Source of the DNA: Methylobacteriaceae bacterium
GTDB lineage: Bacteria; Pseudomonadota; Alphaproteobacteria; Rhizobiales; Beijerinckiaceae
NCBI GenBank assembly: GCA_947444195.1
Contig: CANEZL010000026.1
Span: forward strand, 1-64,000
DNA: 64,000 nucleotides
Direction of reading: 5' to 3'
Position numbers and translations under genes: made by a program. Numbering within the stretch: the stretch's first letter is position 1; every line of letters starts with the position of its first letter. Shown here one piece after another: positions 1-8,677 of this stretch. Under the pieces are notes generated by a model. It saw only the letters and a program-made list of their open reading frames with translations, was not told the DNA's origin and did no database searches.

Positions 1-1520
1 TCGACGGTGACGTCACCGTCGGCGGTGATCTGGGCTTCGAGCATCGTATTCTCTCTCAGGCGCCGCATCAGGACGCTGGTGCGCCTGTCCACGAAGCGGC
101 TCGCGAGGCGTTCGTGCAGGGCGTCGGACAGCCTGTCCTCTACCCGACGCGTCTCGCCCTGCCAATGTTCGGGGTCGCGCAGCCAGTCGGGCCGATTCGC
201 GACGAAAGTCCAGGTCCGCCCCTGCGCGATCCGGCGGGACAGGGTGTCGATGTCGCCGTCGGTGCGGTCGATCATCGCCACGTGCTCGGAAAACCACTGG
301 TCCGGGATGCGCCCGGCCATGCCCTTCATCAGGAAGCGGTAGAGCTGGGCCACGAGCTCGGCATGGGTCTGGGGGTGGACCTTGCGGTAGTCCGGCACCC
401 CGCAGACGTCCCAGAGCCGGCGCACGCCGGGGCCGGAGCGGGCGAGGTCCCGGATGTCCTCCTCCTTCATCAGGATCTCCAGGGCCTGCTGGTCCTCGCC
501 CATGGGGGCGCGGGTCAGGCCCTGCTCGTGCGGATGCGCGTCGAGGCTCGCCTGGAGCGCCTCCAGCGAATCGAAGACGAGATCCGGGTTGCGCCACTGC
601 AGGATGCGTACGGGATCGAAATCGTGCGCCTCCAGCCGCTCCACGAGTTCCGGCTCGAAGGCCGGGCAGCGCCCCGTGGAGCCGAAGGTGCCGTCCGCGA
701 GGTGGCGGCCGGCGCGCCCCGCGATCTGGCCCATCTCGGCGGGGCTGAGCTTGCGGAAGCGGGTGCCGTCGTATTTCCAGTTCGCCGCGAAGGCCACGTG
801 GTCGACGTCGAGGTTGAGCCCCATGCCCACCGCGTCGGTGGCCACGAGGTAGTCCACGTCCCCCGACTGGTAGAGCTCGACCTGGGCGTTGCGGGTGCGC
901 GGAGAGAGGGCGCCGAGCACCACCGCCGCGCCCCCGCGCTGGCGCCGGATCAGCTCGGCGATGGCGTAGACCTCCTCCGCCGAGAAGGCGACGATGGCCG
1001 AGCGCCGCGGCAGGCGCGAGAGCTTCTTCTCGCCGGCGAAGGTGAGCTTCGACAGGCGCGGGCGGGTGGTGGTGTGGACGCCCGGGATCAGGGACTGGAC
1101 CAGCGGCAGCATGGTGCCGGAGCCGATGAGCAGGGTCTCCTCGCGGCCCCGCTGGTAGAGCAGCCGGTCGGTGAAGACGTGGCCGCGGTCCATGTCGGCG
1201 CCGAGCTGGATCTCGTCGATGGCGACGTAGGCCACGTCGAGGTCGCGGGGCATCGCCTCGATGGTGCAGATCCAGTAGCGAGGCCGGTCGGGCTTGATCT
1301 TCTCCTCGCCGGTGACGAGGGCGACCCTCTCCGGCCCGACCTTGGCGACCACGCGCAGATAGACCTCGCGGGCGAGCAGCCGCAGCGGCAGGCCGATCAT
1401 GCCGGTGGGGTGCGCCAGCATGCGCTCGATGGCCAGATGCGTCTTGCCGGTATTGGTGGGGCCGAGCACCGCCGTGACGCCGCGCGCGCGGGCCTGCGGG
1501 GAGAGGGAGCGGCGTGGCAT
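1..1520 (-). CDS. SUV3-like ATP-dependent RNA helicase, 3' end beyond window
   Basis: Superfamily 2 helicase of the group that includes mitochondrial SUV3; it unwinds RNA using ATP. Reading the minus strand from ATG at 1520 gives an N-terminus with Walker A GPTNTGKTH near residue 20, the motif II signature DEIQ (seen as AIDEIQLGADMDRG), IGSGTM, and the motif VI signature GQIAGRAGRH. The frame stays open for 506 codons to the left edge, so the C-terminus is missing. In alphaproteobacteria this family is usually about 1000 residues, so roughly half is visible. It lies about 100 nt downstream of two exported-protein genes on the same strand. The start is chosen because the Walker A motif follows within 20 residues. 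The family is clear; the substrate is not known. Confidence 0.85.
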   Translation of the reverse strand, partial: MPRRSLSPQARARGVTAVLGPTNTGKTHLAIERMLAHPTGMIGLPLRLLAREVYLRVVAKVGPERVALVTGEEKIKPDRPRYWICTIEAMPRDLDVAYVAIDEIQLGADMDRGHVFTDRLLYQRGREETLLIGSGTMLPLVQSLIPGVHTTTRPRLSKLTFAGEKKLSRLPRRSAIVAFSAEEVYAIAELIRRQRGGAAVVLGALSPRTRNAQVELYQSGDVDYLVATDAVGMGLNLDVDHVAFAANWKYDGTRFRKLSPAEMGQIAGRAGRHLADGTFGSTGRCPAFEPELVERLEAHDFDPVRILQWRNPDLVFDSLEALQASLDAHPHEQGLTRAPMGEDQQALEILMKEEDIRDLARSGPGVRRLWDVCGVPDYRKVHPQTHAELVAQLYRFLMKGMAGRIPDQWFSEHVAMIDRTDGDIDTLSRRIAQGRTWTFVANRPDWLRDPEHWQGETRRVEDRLSDALHERLASRFVDRRTSVLMRRLRENTMLEAQITADGDVTV

Positions 1521-1621
1521 CGGGCGGGGCTGGGCCCTTTCGGCGGGGGCTTGGACGGGGCTCGGACGGGGGCTTGGGCACGGGCCGGGTGGACTGCCCG
1601 ATGGGTGGTCCCGTCCCGCCG

Positions 1622-1957
1622 TCAGTCGTCGGATCGCGGAGCCCGACGGAACCGCTCTCCATATGGGGCGCCGCGGCCGGCGGCGCCACCGGGGGAATCG
1701 AGGCCGGCGCCCGGCAGGCCGTAGATCTCCAGGCGCACGGGCGGGCGCGGGCCGTCGAGATCGGCGCAGAGGGTGTCGGGCACCGCCACCAGCGGCCCCC
1801 GCCGGGGCGGGCGTCCCTCGGTCACCTGCGCGCTCGAATAGGCATCGCCGCCGCAGGGGCTGCCCGTCTCCAGCGGGGCCGCCGGCGCCGGGCCGGCACG
1901 GCCGGTCAGGAGGGCCGCCCCGGCCAGCAGGGCGAGGGCGGCGGGCGGCGCGCGCAT
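1622..1957 (-). CDS. Small exported protein of unknown function
   Basis: A 111-residue protein that I do not recognise. The first 27 residues look like a Sec signal peptide: a short basic start, a hydrophobic run LALLAGAALL, then an APAAP cleavage region. The mature part is proline-rich and has two cysteines (SPCGGDAY and DTLCADLDG) that could form a disulfide. It begins 10 nt after the stop codon of the DUF3108 gene, so the two are probably cotranscribed and both act in the periplasm. The start ATG at 1957 directly precedes the signal peptide; the frame is open further upstream but that part is only antisense-like composition. Confidence 0.6.
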   Translation of the reverse strand: MRAPPAALALLAGAALLTGRAGPAPAAPLETGSPCGGDAYSSAQVTEGRPPRRGPLVAVPDTLCADLDGPRPPVRLEIYGLPGAGLDSPGGAAGRGAPYGERFRRAPRSDD

Positions 1958-1967
1958 GCGGGCGCCG

Positions 1968-2909
1968 TCAGCGGCCGTCGAGGCTCGCGACGGAGCCGGT
2001 GGCGGCCGGAGCCTCGGTGGGAGCCTGGGCGGTGTCGCTCGCGCCGGTGCGGGTCCAGCGGGTGGCCTCGATGATGTTGGTGCCCACCGTGGTGCGCACG
2101 GCGATCCGCAGGGGGACGAGGACCCGCGTGCCCTCGACCGGCGCCAGCCAGACGGACATGTCGCGGTTCTCCTCCATGAAGCGCACCCCCGGCCGGTCCG
2201 GCCGGTGGCCGGCCACCGCCTGGTAGCGGGCGTTGCAGACGAGGACCGGGCCGGCATAGCCCGGCTTCTCCACGCTGCGCGTCTCCGCGTAGCTGAGCAC
2301 GACGTTGAAGCGGGTGGCGCCGTCGAAGACCGGCAGGGTGCGGTTGCAGTTCTCGGGGTCGGTGGGCCCGCCGCGGGCATGGGCCGGCATCAGCAGGGCG
2401 CTCACCGGATCCATGATGCCGCGCTTGTTCGCGGGCGTGACCGGCACCCGGTCGTCCATGTCGACGAGGGGCGGCGTCACCTCGGACTGGACCACGTTGC
2501 CGCCGCGCAGGGCCATGCGCACGGCGATGCCGGCATTGGCGGTGCGGGTGGCGATGGAGAAGGCGTTGGGCAGGGGGCCGGCGCCCAGCGTGCCGGCGGA
2601 CTGGGCCGAGCCCTGGCCGCCGGTGATGGCGCCGACGAGGCCGGTCAGCGTCGCCGAGACGTCGGCGCGGTAGCGCGGACCGTCGAAGGCGCCGGCGAGG
2701 CGCGCGGTGCCGATGGGCATGCCGGCGAGGTTGATGCCGTAATCGACGGCGATGGCCGCGCCGGCCGGCCCGCGGGCGCGACGGGGGGCGGCCTCGGCGG
2801 GGCCGAGCAGGCCGGCGGCGGCGAGCGCCGCGAGGAGCGGGCCGGCGCGGCCCAGCCCTTTTCCGAAGGCCGGCCACCACCTTGCGGGACGATGCTCAGG
2901 GGCGCTCAT
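1968..2909 (-). CDS. DUF3108 domain exported protein
   Basis: A 313-residue protein of the DUF3108 family, which are periplasmic or surface proteins of unknown function with a beta-rich fold. The typical family opening is visible just after the signal sequence (AVDYGINLAGMPIGTARL). The stretch of small residues ending in AEAAP near residue 45 looks like a signal peptide. The ATG at 2909 is used because it starts the first complete signal-like region. Oddly, the DNA of codons 5 to 17 matches a dispersed palindromic repeat also found at 7581-7635, so the n-region may be repeat-derived or the true start may lie inside. It is followed after 10 nt by a second exported protein gene. Confidence 0.75.
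   Translation of the reverse strand: MSAPEHRPARWWPAFGKGLGRAGPLLAALAAAGLLGPAEAAPRRARGPAGAAIAVDYGINLAGMPIGTARLAGAFDGPRYRADVSATLTGLVGAITGGQGSAQSAGTLGAGPLPNAFSIATRTANAGIAVRMALRGGNVVQSEVTPPLVDMDDRVPVTPANKRGIMDPVSALLMPAHARGGPTDPENCNRTLPVFDGATRFNVVLSYAETRSVEKPGYAGPVLVCNARYQAVAGHRPDRPGVRFMEENRDMSVWLAPVEGTRVLVPLRIAVRTTVGTNIIEATRWTRTGASDTAQAPTEAPAATGSVASLDGR
2863..2897 (-). repeat. Diverged half-copy of the palindromic repeat at 7581-7635
   Basis: On the minus strand this stretch reads GCATCGTCCCGCAAGGTGG followed by TGGCCGGCCTTCGG. It matches one arm plus the core of the 7581-7635 element at about 30 of 36 positions. The second arm is absent. It lies inside the first codons of the DUF3108 gene. Confidence 0.6.
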
Positions 2910-3058
2910 GATCCGAAAACGATCCTCGACGCTCGCGACGGACGGCGGGGACAAGCCGGGGCGAGACCCGATATATCCCCATCCCATGGTTAACAGAACG
3001 TTCGAGGCGAACCTGCGTCCGGACGGGCACAGGGGCGGCCCCGCATGCGGCCTCCGCC

Positions 3059-3088
3059 TTGACGGAAGCCGGGCCCGTCCCCTATAGG
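3059..3088 (+). promoter_or_regulatory. Candidate sigma-70 promoter of rpmB
   Basis: TTGACG at 3059-3064 and TATAGG at 3083-3088 are separated by 18 nt, close to the housekeeping consensus. They lie about 130 nt upstream of the rpmB start in the 306-nt gap between divergent genes. The rest of that gap holds no gene that I can support. Confidence 0.55.
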
Positions 3089-3215
3089 CTCGCGCCTTCA
3101 ACAGGACTCCGCTGGACCTGGAATCACGCTTGGGCGAGGCCCGCGGCGGGCGCCGCGACGGCCGGTACGGTCCGAGTTCTGACCGCCCACGGAACGATAC
3201 GGGAAATTTGAGACC

Positions 3216-3515
3216 ATGGCGCGCCGCTGCGAACTCACCGGGAAGGCCGTTCAGGTCGGCCACCTCGTGAGCCACTCGAACCGCAAGACCAAGTGCCGGT
3301 TCCTGCCGAACCTCTGCAACGTCACCCTGCAGTCCGACGCCCTGAACAAGAGCGTCCGCCTGCGCATCACCGCCCACGCGCTCCGCTCGGTGGAGCATCG
3401 CGGCGGCCTCGACGCCTTCCTGGTCAAGGCCGGCGAGAGCGACCTGTCGCAGACCGCCAAGCTCCTGAAGCGCGAGATCCACAAGAAGCTCGCCGAGACC
3501 CAGGCCGCCGCCTGA
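3216..3515 (+). CDS. rpmB: 50S ribosomal protein L28
   Basis: Ribosomal protein L28, a component of the large ribosomal subunit. The 99-residue protein opens with [20 protein letters not shown] and continues with [13 protein letters not shown], the conserved L28 core, at the length usual for alphaproteobacteria. It stands alone between a candidate sigma-70 promoter and a strong intrinsic terminator 22 nt after the stop codon. This indicates a monocistronic, constitutively expressed gene. Identification is firm. Confidence 0.97.
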   Translation: MARRCELTGKAVQVGHLVSHSNRKTKCRFLPNLCNVTLQSDALNKSVRLRITAHALRSVEHRGGLDAFLVKAGESDLSQTAKLLKREIHKKLAETQAAA

Positions 3516-3536
3516 GTCCAACCGCTTCGGGTCGAA

Positions 3537-3573
3537 GAGAACCGCCGGTGCGCCCTCCGCACCGGCGGTTCTC
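3537..3573 (+). terminator. Intrinsic terminator of rpmB
   Basis: A perfect 16-bp stem, GAGAACCGCCGGTGCG at 3537-3552 with its complement at 3558-3573, and a 5-nt loop CCCTC. A short T-containing stretch (gtttg) follows. It begins 22 nt after the rpmB stop codon. Confidence 0.85.
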
Positions 3574-3716
3574 GTTTGCGCAGGGCTCGGGCGCGGGCTT
3601 TCCTTCCCACGCGATCGGCTTCAGCGTTCCAGGGGCCGTTTGACGGAACGCGTCCTTCTGCGGGCTACGGGACTTCCACATTTCCGGTGGCAGAGGCGCA
3701 GGAGGCTCCACGCCCT

Positions 3717-3879
3717 CCCTCCCCCCTGAAGCGGGGGAGGGTGCCGAGCGGAGCGAGGCGGTAGAGGGGAACCCGGCGTCCAGAGAAGGCCTGGCGTCGA
3801 TGCCGAGCCCCGTCCTGCACCGTCGCACCCCTCTCCCGACCCCCTTCGGGGGCCACCCTCCCCCGCAGAGGGGGGAGGG
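3717..3879. repeat. 163-nt intergenic element with terminal inverted repeats, copy 1
   Basis: The ends read CCTCCCCCCTGAAGCGGGGG and, at 3854-3879, a near reverse complement of it (CACCCTCCCCCGCAGAGGGG and on). The interior includes GTGCCGAGCGGAGCGAGGCG and CATCGACGCC on the other strand. The whole element is present again, inverted, at 50011-50178. No protein is encoded. It fills most of the 410-nt gap between rpmB and cobT. Confidence 0.75.
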
Positions 3880-3926
3880 AGCAGAGGGGGCGGTCCCGCG
3901 CTAATACACGCGGACGGAAAACACCG

Positions 3927-5834
3927 TCAGCGCCGCCCGCCCGCGGCCCGGATCGGCTGACGCACCGCGCCTCCGCCGCCATCCTCCTCGAACAGCTCGG
4001 CGAGCTTCTCCGTCATCGCCCCGCCGAGTTCCTCGGCGTCGATGATGGTGACCGCGCGGCGGTAGTAGCGGGTCACGTCGTGGCCGATGCCGATGGCGAG
4101 GAGTTCCACGGGGGAGCGCGTCTCGATCTCCTCGATCATCCAGCGCAGGTGCCGCTCCAGGTAGTTGCCGGCGTTCACCGACAGGGTCGAATCGTCCACC
4201 GGCGCGCCGTCCGAGATCACCATCAGGATCTTGCGCTGCTCGGGGCGACCGAGCAGGCGCTTGTGGGCCCAGTCCAGTGCCTCGCCGTCGATGTTCTCCT
4301 TCAGCAGCCCCTCGCGCATCATCAGGCCGAGGTTCTTGCGCGCGCGGCGCCAGGGAGCGTCGGCGGGCTTGTAGACGATGTGGCGCAGGTCGTTCAGCCG
4401 GCCCGGGTTCGGCGGCTTGCCGGCGGCGAGCCACGCCTCGCGGCTCTGCCCGCCCTTCCAGGCCCGGGTGGTGAAACCGAGGATCTCCACCTTCACCCCG
4501 CAGCGCTCCAGGGTGCGCGCCAGGATGTCGGCGCAGGTCGCCGCCACCGTGATCGGGCGCCCGCGCATCGAGCCCGAATTGTCGAGCAGGAGGGTCACCA
4601 CCGTATCGCGGAAATTCGTGTCCTTCTCCTGCTTGAAGGAGAGGGGCTGGAACGGGTCGGTCACCACGCGCACGAGGCGGGCCGGATCGAGCTGGCCCTC
4701 CTCCAGGTCGAAGTCCCAGGCCCGGTTCTGCTGGGCGAGGAGCCGCCGCTGCAGGCGGTTGGCCAGCCGCCCCACCACGCCCTGGAGATGGGAGAGCTGC
4801 TTGTCGAGGTAGCTGCGCAGGCGCGCGAGCTCCTCCGCGTCGCAGAGATCCTCGGCGTGGACGACCTCGTCGAAGCGGGCGTTGAAGACCCGGTAATCGG
4901 GCCCGCGCGGGGCGTTGTCCGCCCGCTGCGGCGGGCGCCAGGATTCCCCGGCCTCCTCGGCCTCCGCCTCCTCGGCCTCGTCGGGCAACTCGCCGGAGGG
5001 GGCGTCGGCGCTCTCCTGGGCCCCCTCCTCGATGTCGTCGGAGCCCTCCTCCGAGGTCTCGATCTCGGCCCGGTCTCCCTGGGACTGTTCCTCGGCCTCG
5101 CCCTCCTGCGGGGTCTGCTCGTCGTCCTGGGACTCGCCCTCGTCGTCGTTCTCGTCGTCCTCCGGGTCGAAGGGCGTCTCGTCGGCCATGTCGAGGGAGG
5201 AGAGGAGGTCGCGCACCGAGCGGGCGAAGGCGCGCTGGTCCTCGATCGCGCCGAGCAGGCCGTCGAGGTTGCGCCCGGCCTTGCCCTCGATGTGCTCGCG
5301 CCAGAGCTCGACGATGCGCTGGGCCGCGGGCGGCGGCGTCTGGCCGGTGAGGCGCTCGCGCACCATCAGGGCGACCGCGTCCTCCACCGGCGCGTCGGCC
5401 CGGTCGGTGATGGCCTCGTACTTGCCGCCGCGGTGGTAGCGATCCTCCAGCATCGCGGAGATGTTGGAGGCCACCCCCGCCATGCGGCGCGAGCCGATCG
5501 CCTCGACGCGGGCCTGCTCGACGGCATCGTAGACGGCGCGCGCCGCCGCGTTCTCGGGCGCGAGGCGGCGGTGCACGCCGACATCGTGGCAGCCGAGGCG
5601 GAGCGCCATGGAATCGGCGTTGCCGCGCAGCACGGCGACGTCCGCCGCGGAGAGCTTGCGCGGGGGCTCGGGCAGGCGGGCCTTGTCGCCGGTGAGCGCC
5701 GGCCGGTCGGTGGCGTAGGTGACCTCGACCTCGGCGCGCCGCGCGATGGCGCGCAGGCAGCCCGCCACCGAACGCTTGAGGGGCTCGGCCACGGGCTCGC
5801 GGCGCTCGCCGGGCTTGCGGTTGGAGATGGACAT
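3927..5834 (-). CDS. cobT: Aerobic cobaltochelatase subunit CobT
   Basis: Large regulatory subunit of the ATP-dependent CobNST chelatase, which inserts cobalt into hydrogenobyrinate diamide in aerobic cobalamin synthesis. The 635 residues show the usual CobT layout: an N-terminal helical region, a very acidic linker (about 216-298) rich in Asp and Glu, and a C-terminal von Willebrand A domain. That domain carries the MIDAS motif DNSGSM at 418-423, with a later [10 protein letters not shown]. It is the last gene of a tight minus-strand set with cobS and a DUF29 gene; only 7 nt separate it from the DUF29 stop. CobS and CobT together form the AAA+ chaperone-like complex. cobN is not in this window. 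Confidence 0.95.
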   Translation of the reverse strand: MSISNRKPGERREPVAEPLKRSVAGCLRAIARRAEVEVTYATDRPALTGDKARLPEPPRKLSAADVAVLRGNADSMALRLGCHDVGVHRRLAPENAAARAVYDAVEQARVEAIGSRRMAGVASNISAMLEDRYHRGGKYEAITDRADAPVEDAVALMVRERLTGQTPPPAAQRIVELWREHIEGKAGRNLDGLLGAIEDQRAFARSVRDLLSSLDMADETPFDPEDDENDDEGESQDDEQTPQEGEAEEQSQGDRAEIETSEEGSDDIEEGAQESADAPSGELPDEAEEAEAEEAGESWRPPQRADNAPRGPDYRVFNARFDEVVHAEDLCDAEELARLRSYLDKQLSHLQGVVGRLANRLQRRLLAQQNRAWDFDLEEGQLDPARLVRVVTDPFQPLSFKQEKDTNFRDTVVTLLLDNSGSMRGRPITVAATCADILARTLERCGVKVEILGFTTRAWKGGQSREAWLAAGKPPNPGRLNDLRHIVYKPADAPWRRARKNLGLMMREGLLKENIDGEALDWAHKRLLGRPEQRKILMVISDGAPVDDSTLSVNAGNYLERHLRWMIEEIETRSPVELLAIGIGHDVTRYYRRAVTIIDAEELGGAMTEKLAELFEEDGGGGAVRQPIRAAGGRR

Positions 5835-5841
5835 GCGGGGC

Positions 5842-6348
5842 TTACCGGTCGGGCTCGAACGCGAAGGGGCGGTTCAGGATTTCGTCCCAGCTGTAGGGAC
5901 ATTCCGCGGGCAGGGCTTTGAGGGCACGCCGCATCTCGCGCGCGGCACGGAGCCGGCCAAGGCGGAAACTGTCGTGACGCACCTCGTCCAGGCTCGACTT
6001 GAGACCGGGGCTCTTCCGCAACTGGATCAGGGCCCGGTCGCGATGCTCGGCGATGCTGAGCGCCCAGCTGCGGGTCCGCCGTTCGGGCTGGTGGTCCCAC
6101 TTGAGCATGTGGAGTAGGACGACCTCGATCGCGCTCTGGAGCCGGTGGTACTCGCTCGCCCCCACGTCGCTCAGCTCCTCGGCGATGTTGTCGAGGTCGA
6201 GCGCATCCACCCGGCCGGCGCGGAGCAGCGCGACCTGCTCCTGCGCCCAGGTGTAGAGGTCGTCCGCGTAGCGCGTCCGGCCCTCGGCGCCAGGGGCCGC
6301 CGGGGCGTCCTCACGGGTCGGGGCCGGCTGCGCCATCGCGTCCTCCAT
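5842..6348 (-). CDS. DUF29 family protein
   Basis: A 168-residue DUF29 protein. The family features are visible: [19 protein letters not shown], then [12 protein letters not shown], then a histidine-containing [17 protein letters not shown]29 proteins are small, soluble, helical and of unknown function; they are common in cyanobacteria and some proteobacteria. Here the gene lies between cobS and cobT with 7-nt gaps on both sides, so it must be cotranscribed and is probably translated at a related level. Whether it assists the chelatase or is merely inserted in the operon cannot be told from sequence. Confidence 0.85.
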   Translation of the reverse strand: MEDAMAQPAPTREDAPAAPGAEGRTRYADDLYTWAQEQVALLRAGRVDALDLDNIAEELSDVGASEYHRLQSAIEVVLLHMLKWDHQPERRTRSWALSIAEHRDRALIQLRKSPGLKSSLDEVRHDSFRLGRLRAAREMRRALKALPAECPYSWDEILNRPFAFEPDR

Positions 6349-6355
6349 GCCGCGG

Positions 6356-7339
6356 TCAGCTCAGCGCCACGTTCACCGCGCTCTCGGGCAGGTCCTTGCC
6401 GAAGGCGCGCTGGTAGAACTCGGCGACGAGCGTCCGCTCCAGCTCGTCGCACTTGTTGAGGAAGGTCACGCGGAAGGCGAAGCCGATGTCGCGGAAGATG
6501 TCGGCGTTCTCGGCCCAGGTGATCACCGTGCGCGGGCTCATCACGGTGGAGAGGTCGCCGTTCATGAAGGCGTTGCGGGTGAGGTCCGCCACGCGCACCA
6601 TGCGGTTGACGACGTCGCGGCCCTGGTCGCCCTGGTAGTGGGTGGCCTTGGAGAGCACGATGTCGACCTCGCGGTCGTGGGGCAGGTAGTTCAGCGTGGT
6701 GACGATCGACCAGCGGTCCATCTGGCCCTGGTTGATCTGCTGGGTGCCGTGATAGAGGCCGGACGTGTCGCCGAGGCCCACCGTGTTCGCCGTGGCGAAG
6801 AGCCGGAAGGCGGGATGCGGGCGGATCACCCGCTTCTGGTCGAGGAGCGTCAGCCGGCCCGAGAGTTCGAGCACGCGCTGGATCACGAACATCACGTCCG
6901 GCCGGCCGGCATCGTACTCGTCGAAGACCAGCGCCACGTTGTTCTGGAGCGCCCAGGGCAGGATGCCGTCCTGGAAGGCGGTGACCTGCTTGCCCTCCTT
7001 CAGCACGATCGCGTCCTTGCCGACGAGGTCGATGCGCGAGACGTGGCTGTCGAGGTTGATCCGCACGCAGGGCCAGTTCAGCCGGGCGGCGACCTGCTCG
7101 ATATGGGTCGACTTGCCGGTGCCGTGATAGCCGGTGACCATGACCCGGCGGTTCCGGGCGAAACCGGCCAGGATGGCGAGCGTGGTCTCGCGGTCGAAGA
7201 TGTAGTCCGGATCGAGGTCGGGCACGTGCTCGTCGGCTTCCGAGAAGGCCGGCACCTTCAGATCGAGGTCGATGCCGAAGACCTCCCGGACCGAGACCTG
7301 GCGATCGGGCAGCGTGGCGGGCTTGTCGTCAGAGAGCAT
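6356..7339 (-). CDS. cobS: Aerobic cobaltochelatase subunit CobS
   Basis: AAA+ ATPase subunit of the cobalt chelatase CobNST. The 327-residue protein has Walker [10 protein letters not shown] at 70-78, Walker B ALVFDEYD around 136-143, and the sensor region [11 protein letters not shown]. Length and sequence match alphaproteobacterial CobS throughout. It is the first gene of the cobS-DUF29-cobT set. CobS hexamers stack on CobT and drive cobalt insertion by CobN. In alphaproteobacteria a J-domain gene and bolA commonly lie just upstream, and that is what is found here. Confidence 0.96.
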   Translation of the reverse strand: MLSDDKPATLPDRQVSVREVFGIDLDLKVPAFSEADEHVPDLDPDYIFDRETTLAILAGFARNRRVMVTGYHGTGKSTHIEQVAARLNWPCVRINLDSHVSRIDLVGKDAIVLKEGKQVTAFQDGILPWALQNNVALVFDEYDAGRPDVMFVIQRVLELSGRLTLLDQKRVIRPHPAFRLFATANTVGLGDTSGLYHGTQQINQGQMDRWSIVTTLNYLPHDREVDIVLSKATHYQGDQGRDVVNRMVRVADLTRNAFMNGDLSTVMSPRTVITWAENADIFRDIGFAFRVTFLNKCDELERTLVAEFYQRAFGKDLPESAVNVALS

Positions 7340-7580
7340 ACGGGACCTCGTGGGGGCGGGCTCCGGGCCCTCGAGCCCGGAAACCGCGCGGATGGCTCGG
7401 GCCGGACGCCCGCGGCACGGATGAACCCGCGGGGCGCACGTCCTCCTTAAACGTCGCGGAGACGGCGCGCCACTTCGGGCATCGCCTCCATATAGGGGCC
7501 GCGATCCGGATTGCCGCCCCGCGCGAGAGGCAGGGCCGCATGCAGCGGGCGTGCCGCTCCGGCGGGTGCGGATGCTGCCC

Positions 7581-7635
7581 TAGCGCATCGTCCTTGCCCA
7601 AAAGCCGGCAACCACCTTTCGGGACGATGCGCTAG
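7581..7635. repeat. 55-nt palindromic intergenic repeat
   Basis: The outer arms TAGCGCATCGTCC and GGACGATGCGCTA are perfect complements of each other. They flank a core that reads, on the minus strand, CGAAAGGTGGTTGCCGGC. The element overlaps the stop codon of the J-domain gene, so the CTAG arm supplies its TAG. A diverged half-copy is at 2863-2897. The rest of the 7340-7580 gap holds nothing I can support. Confidence 0.75.
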
Positions 7636-8249
7636 CAGAGACCCGCGGCGCGCAGCACGTCGTGGGCGCGGATGATGTCGCGCAGGCGCTCCTCGAAGGA
7701 GCGGTCGCCGCCGTTGGCGTCGGGGTGGAAGCGCTTCACCAGCACCTTGTACTGGGCCTTGATGGCCGCGGGGTCCGCGTTCTCCTCCAGGCCCATCACG
7801 TCGAGGGCCCGGCGCACCGCGCCCGTGCGGCGGGGCCGCTCCGGCTCGGGACGCGCCTTGCGGCGGCCCTCGCCGACGCCCTCGGCCCGGAGGATGCCCA
7901 GGGGATCCACGTAGGCCCAGTCCCGCGCCGGCTCCCCGGGCTTCTTGCCCGGCTCGCCCTTGTTCACGCCCATCGCCCAGGTCGGGCGATGCCCGATGAT
8001 GGCATCCTTCTGGTAGGCCTGCACCGCGGCGTCGTTCATGCCGTCGAAGTAGTTGTAGGTCGCGTTGTAGGCGCGCACGTGGTCGATGCAGAAGCGCCAG
8101 TACTGCCCCTCCGCCTTGCGGCCCTTGGGCGCCCGGTACAGGCCCGGATGGTTGCAGCCGGGGCTCTCGCAGGCGGGACCGGCCTCCTTCGGCTCATCGC
8201 AGGAGGGCTTGATCCGGATGCTGTCGAAGAGGCGCGAGTTGAGATCCAT
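7632..8249 (-). CDS. J-domain (DnaJ-like) protein
   Basis: A 205-residue protein with a C-terminal J domain (about 140-205). The HPD motif is in KRFHPDANGGD and helix I is ALDVMGLEENADPAAIK. The N-terminal half has a cysteine-rich segment, CESPGCNHPGLY and WRFCIDHVR, which may bind zinc. J domains stimulate the ATPase of DnaK; this short type is an Hsp70 cochaperone of unknown client. The start at 8249 fits the conserved MDLNSRLFDSIRI opening. It is divergent from bolA, 127 nt apart, and upstream of cobS. The TAG stop is formed by the palindromic repeat. Confidence 0.88.
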   Translation of the reverse strand: MDLNSRLFDSIRIKPSCDEPKEAGPACESPGCNHPGLYRAPKGRKAEGQYWRFCIDHVRAYNATYNYFDGMNDAAVQAYQKDAIIGHRPTWAMGVNKGEPGKKPGEPARDWAYVDPLGILRAEGVGEGRRKARPEPERPRRTGAVRRALDVMGLEENADPAAIKAQYKVLVKRFHPDANGGDRSFEERLRDIIRAHDVLRAAGLC

Positions 8250-8376
8250 GACGGGGCGATTATGAGGGGGCGGACCGGAGACACAAGGCCGGCGGGCCTG
8301 ATGACGCATGCGGTGGATGGGGCTTGACGGGCCCGCGCCCCGCGGGCCCGTCGGACCGCCCGGGAGGATGGCGCGG

Positions 8377-8652
8377 ATGGCGACGTTGCGGGACTGGATT
8401 CACGAGACGCTTCAGGCGCAGCTCGCGCCGACGCGGCTCGACGTGGTGGACGAATCCCACCTCCATGCCGGCCATTCCGGCTGGCGCGAGGGCGGGGAGA
8501 CACATTTCCGCCTCGACGTCGTCGCGGCGGCCTTCGAGGGCAAGAGCCGGGTGGAGCGGCACCGTCTGGTGAACGGACTTCTGGACGAGGCGTTCAAGCG
8601 CGGTCTGCACGCCCTGGCCCTGCGGGCCCGCACCCCGGCCGAGGCGGCCTAA
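8377..8652 (+). CDS. bolA: BolA family protein
   Basis: A 91-residue BolA-type protein. Family members bind [2Fe-2S] glutaredoxins and act in iron-sulfur cluster delivery or transcriptional control. The conserved core is ESHLHAGHSGWREGGETHF, with the histidines used as cluster ligands, followed by GKSRVERHRLVNGLL. The start at 8377 is preferred because GGGAGG lies 9 nt upstream; an in-frame ATG at 8368 is too close to that site. It is divergent from the J-domain gene and precedes arfB by 25 nt. Confidence 0.93.
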   Translation: MATLRDWIHETLQAQLAPTRLDVVDESHLHAGHSGWREGGETHFRLDVVAAAFEGKSRVERHRLVNGLLDEAFKRGLHALALRARTPAEAA

Positions 8653-8677
8653 CGCGCGGTTCGAGCCTCACGGAGAC

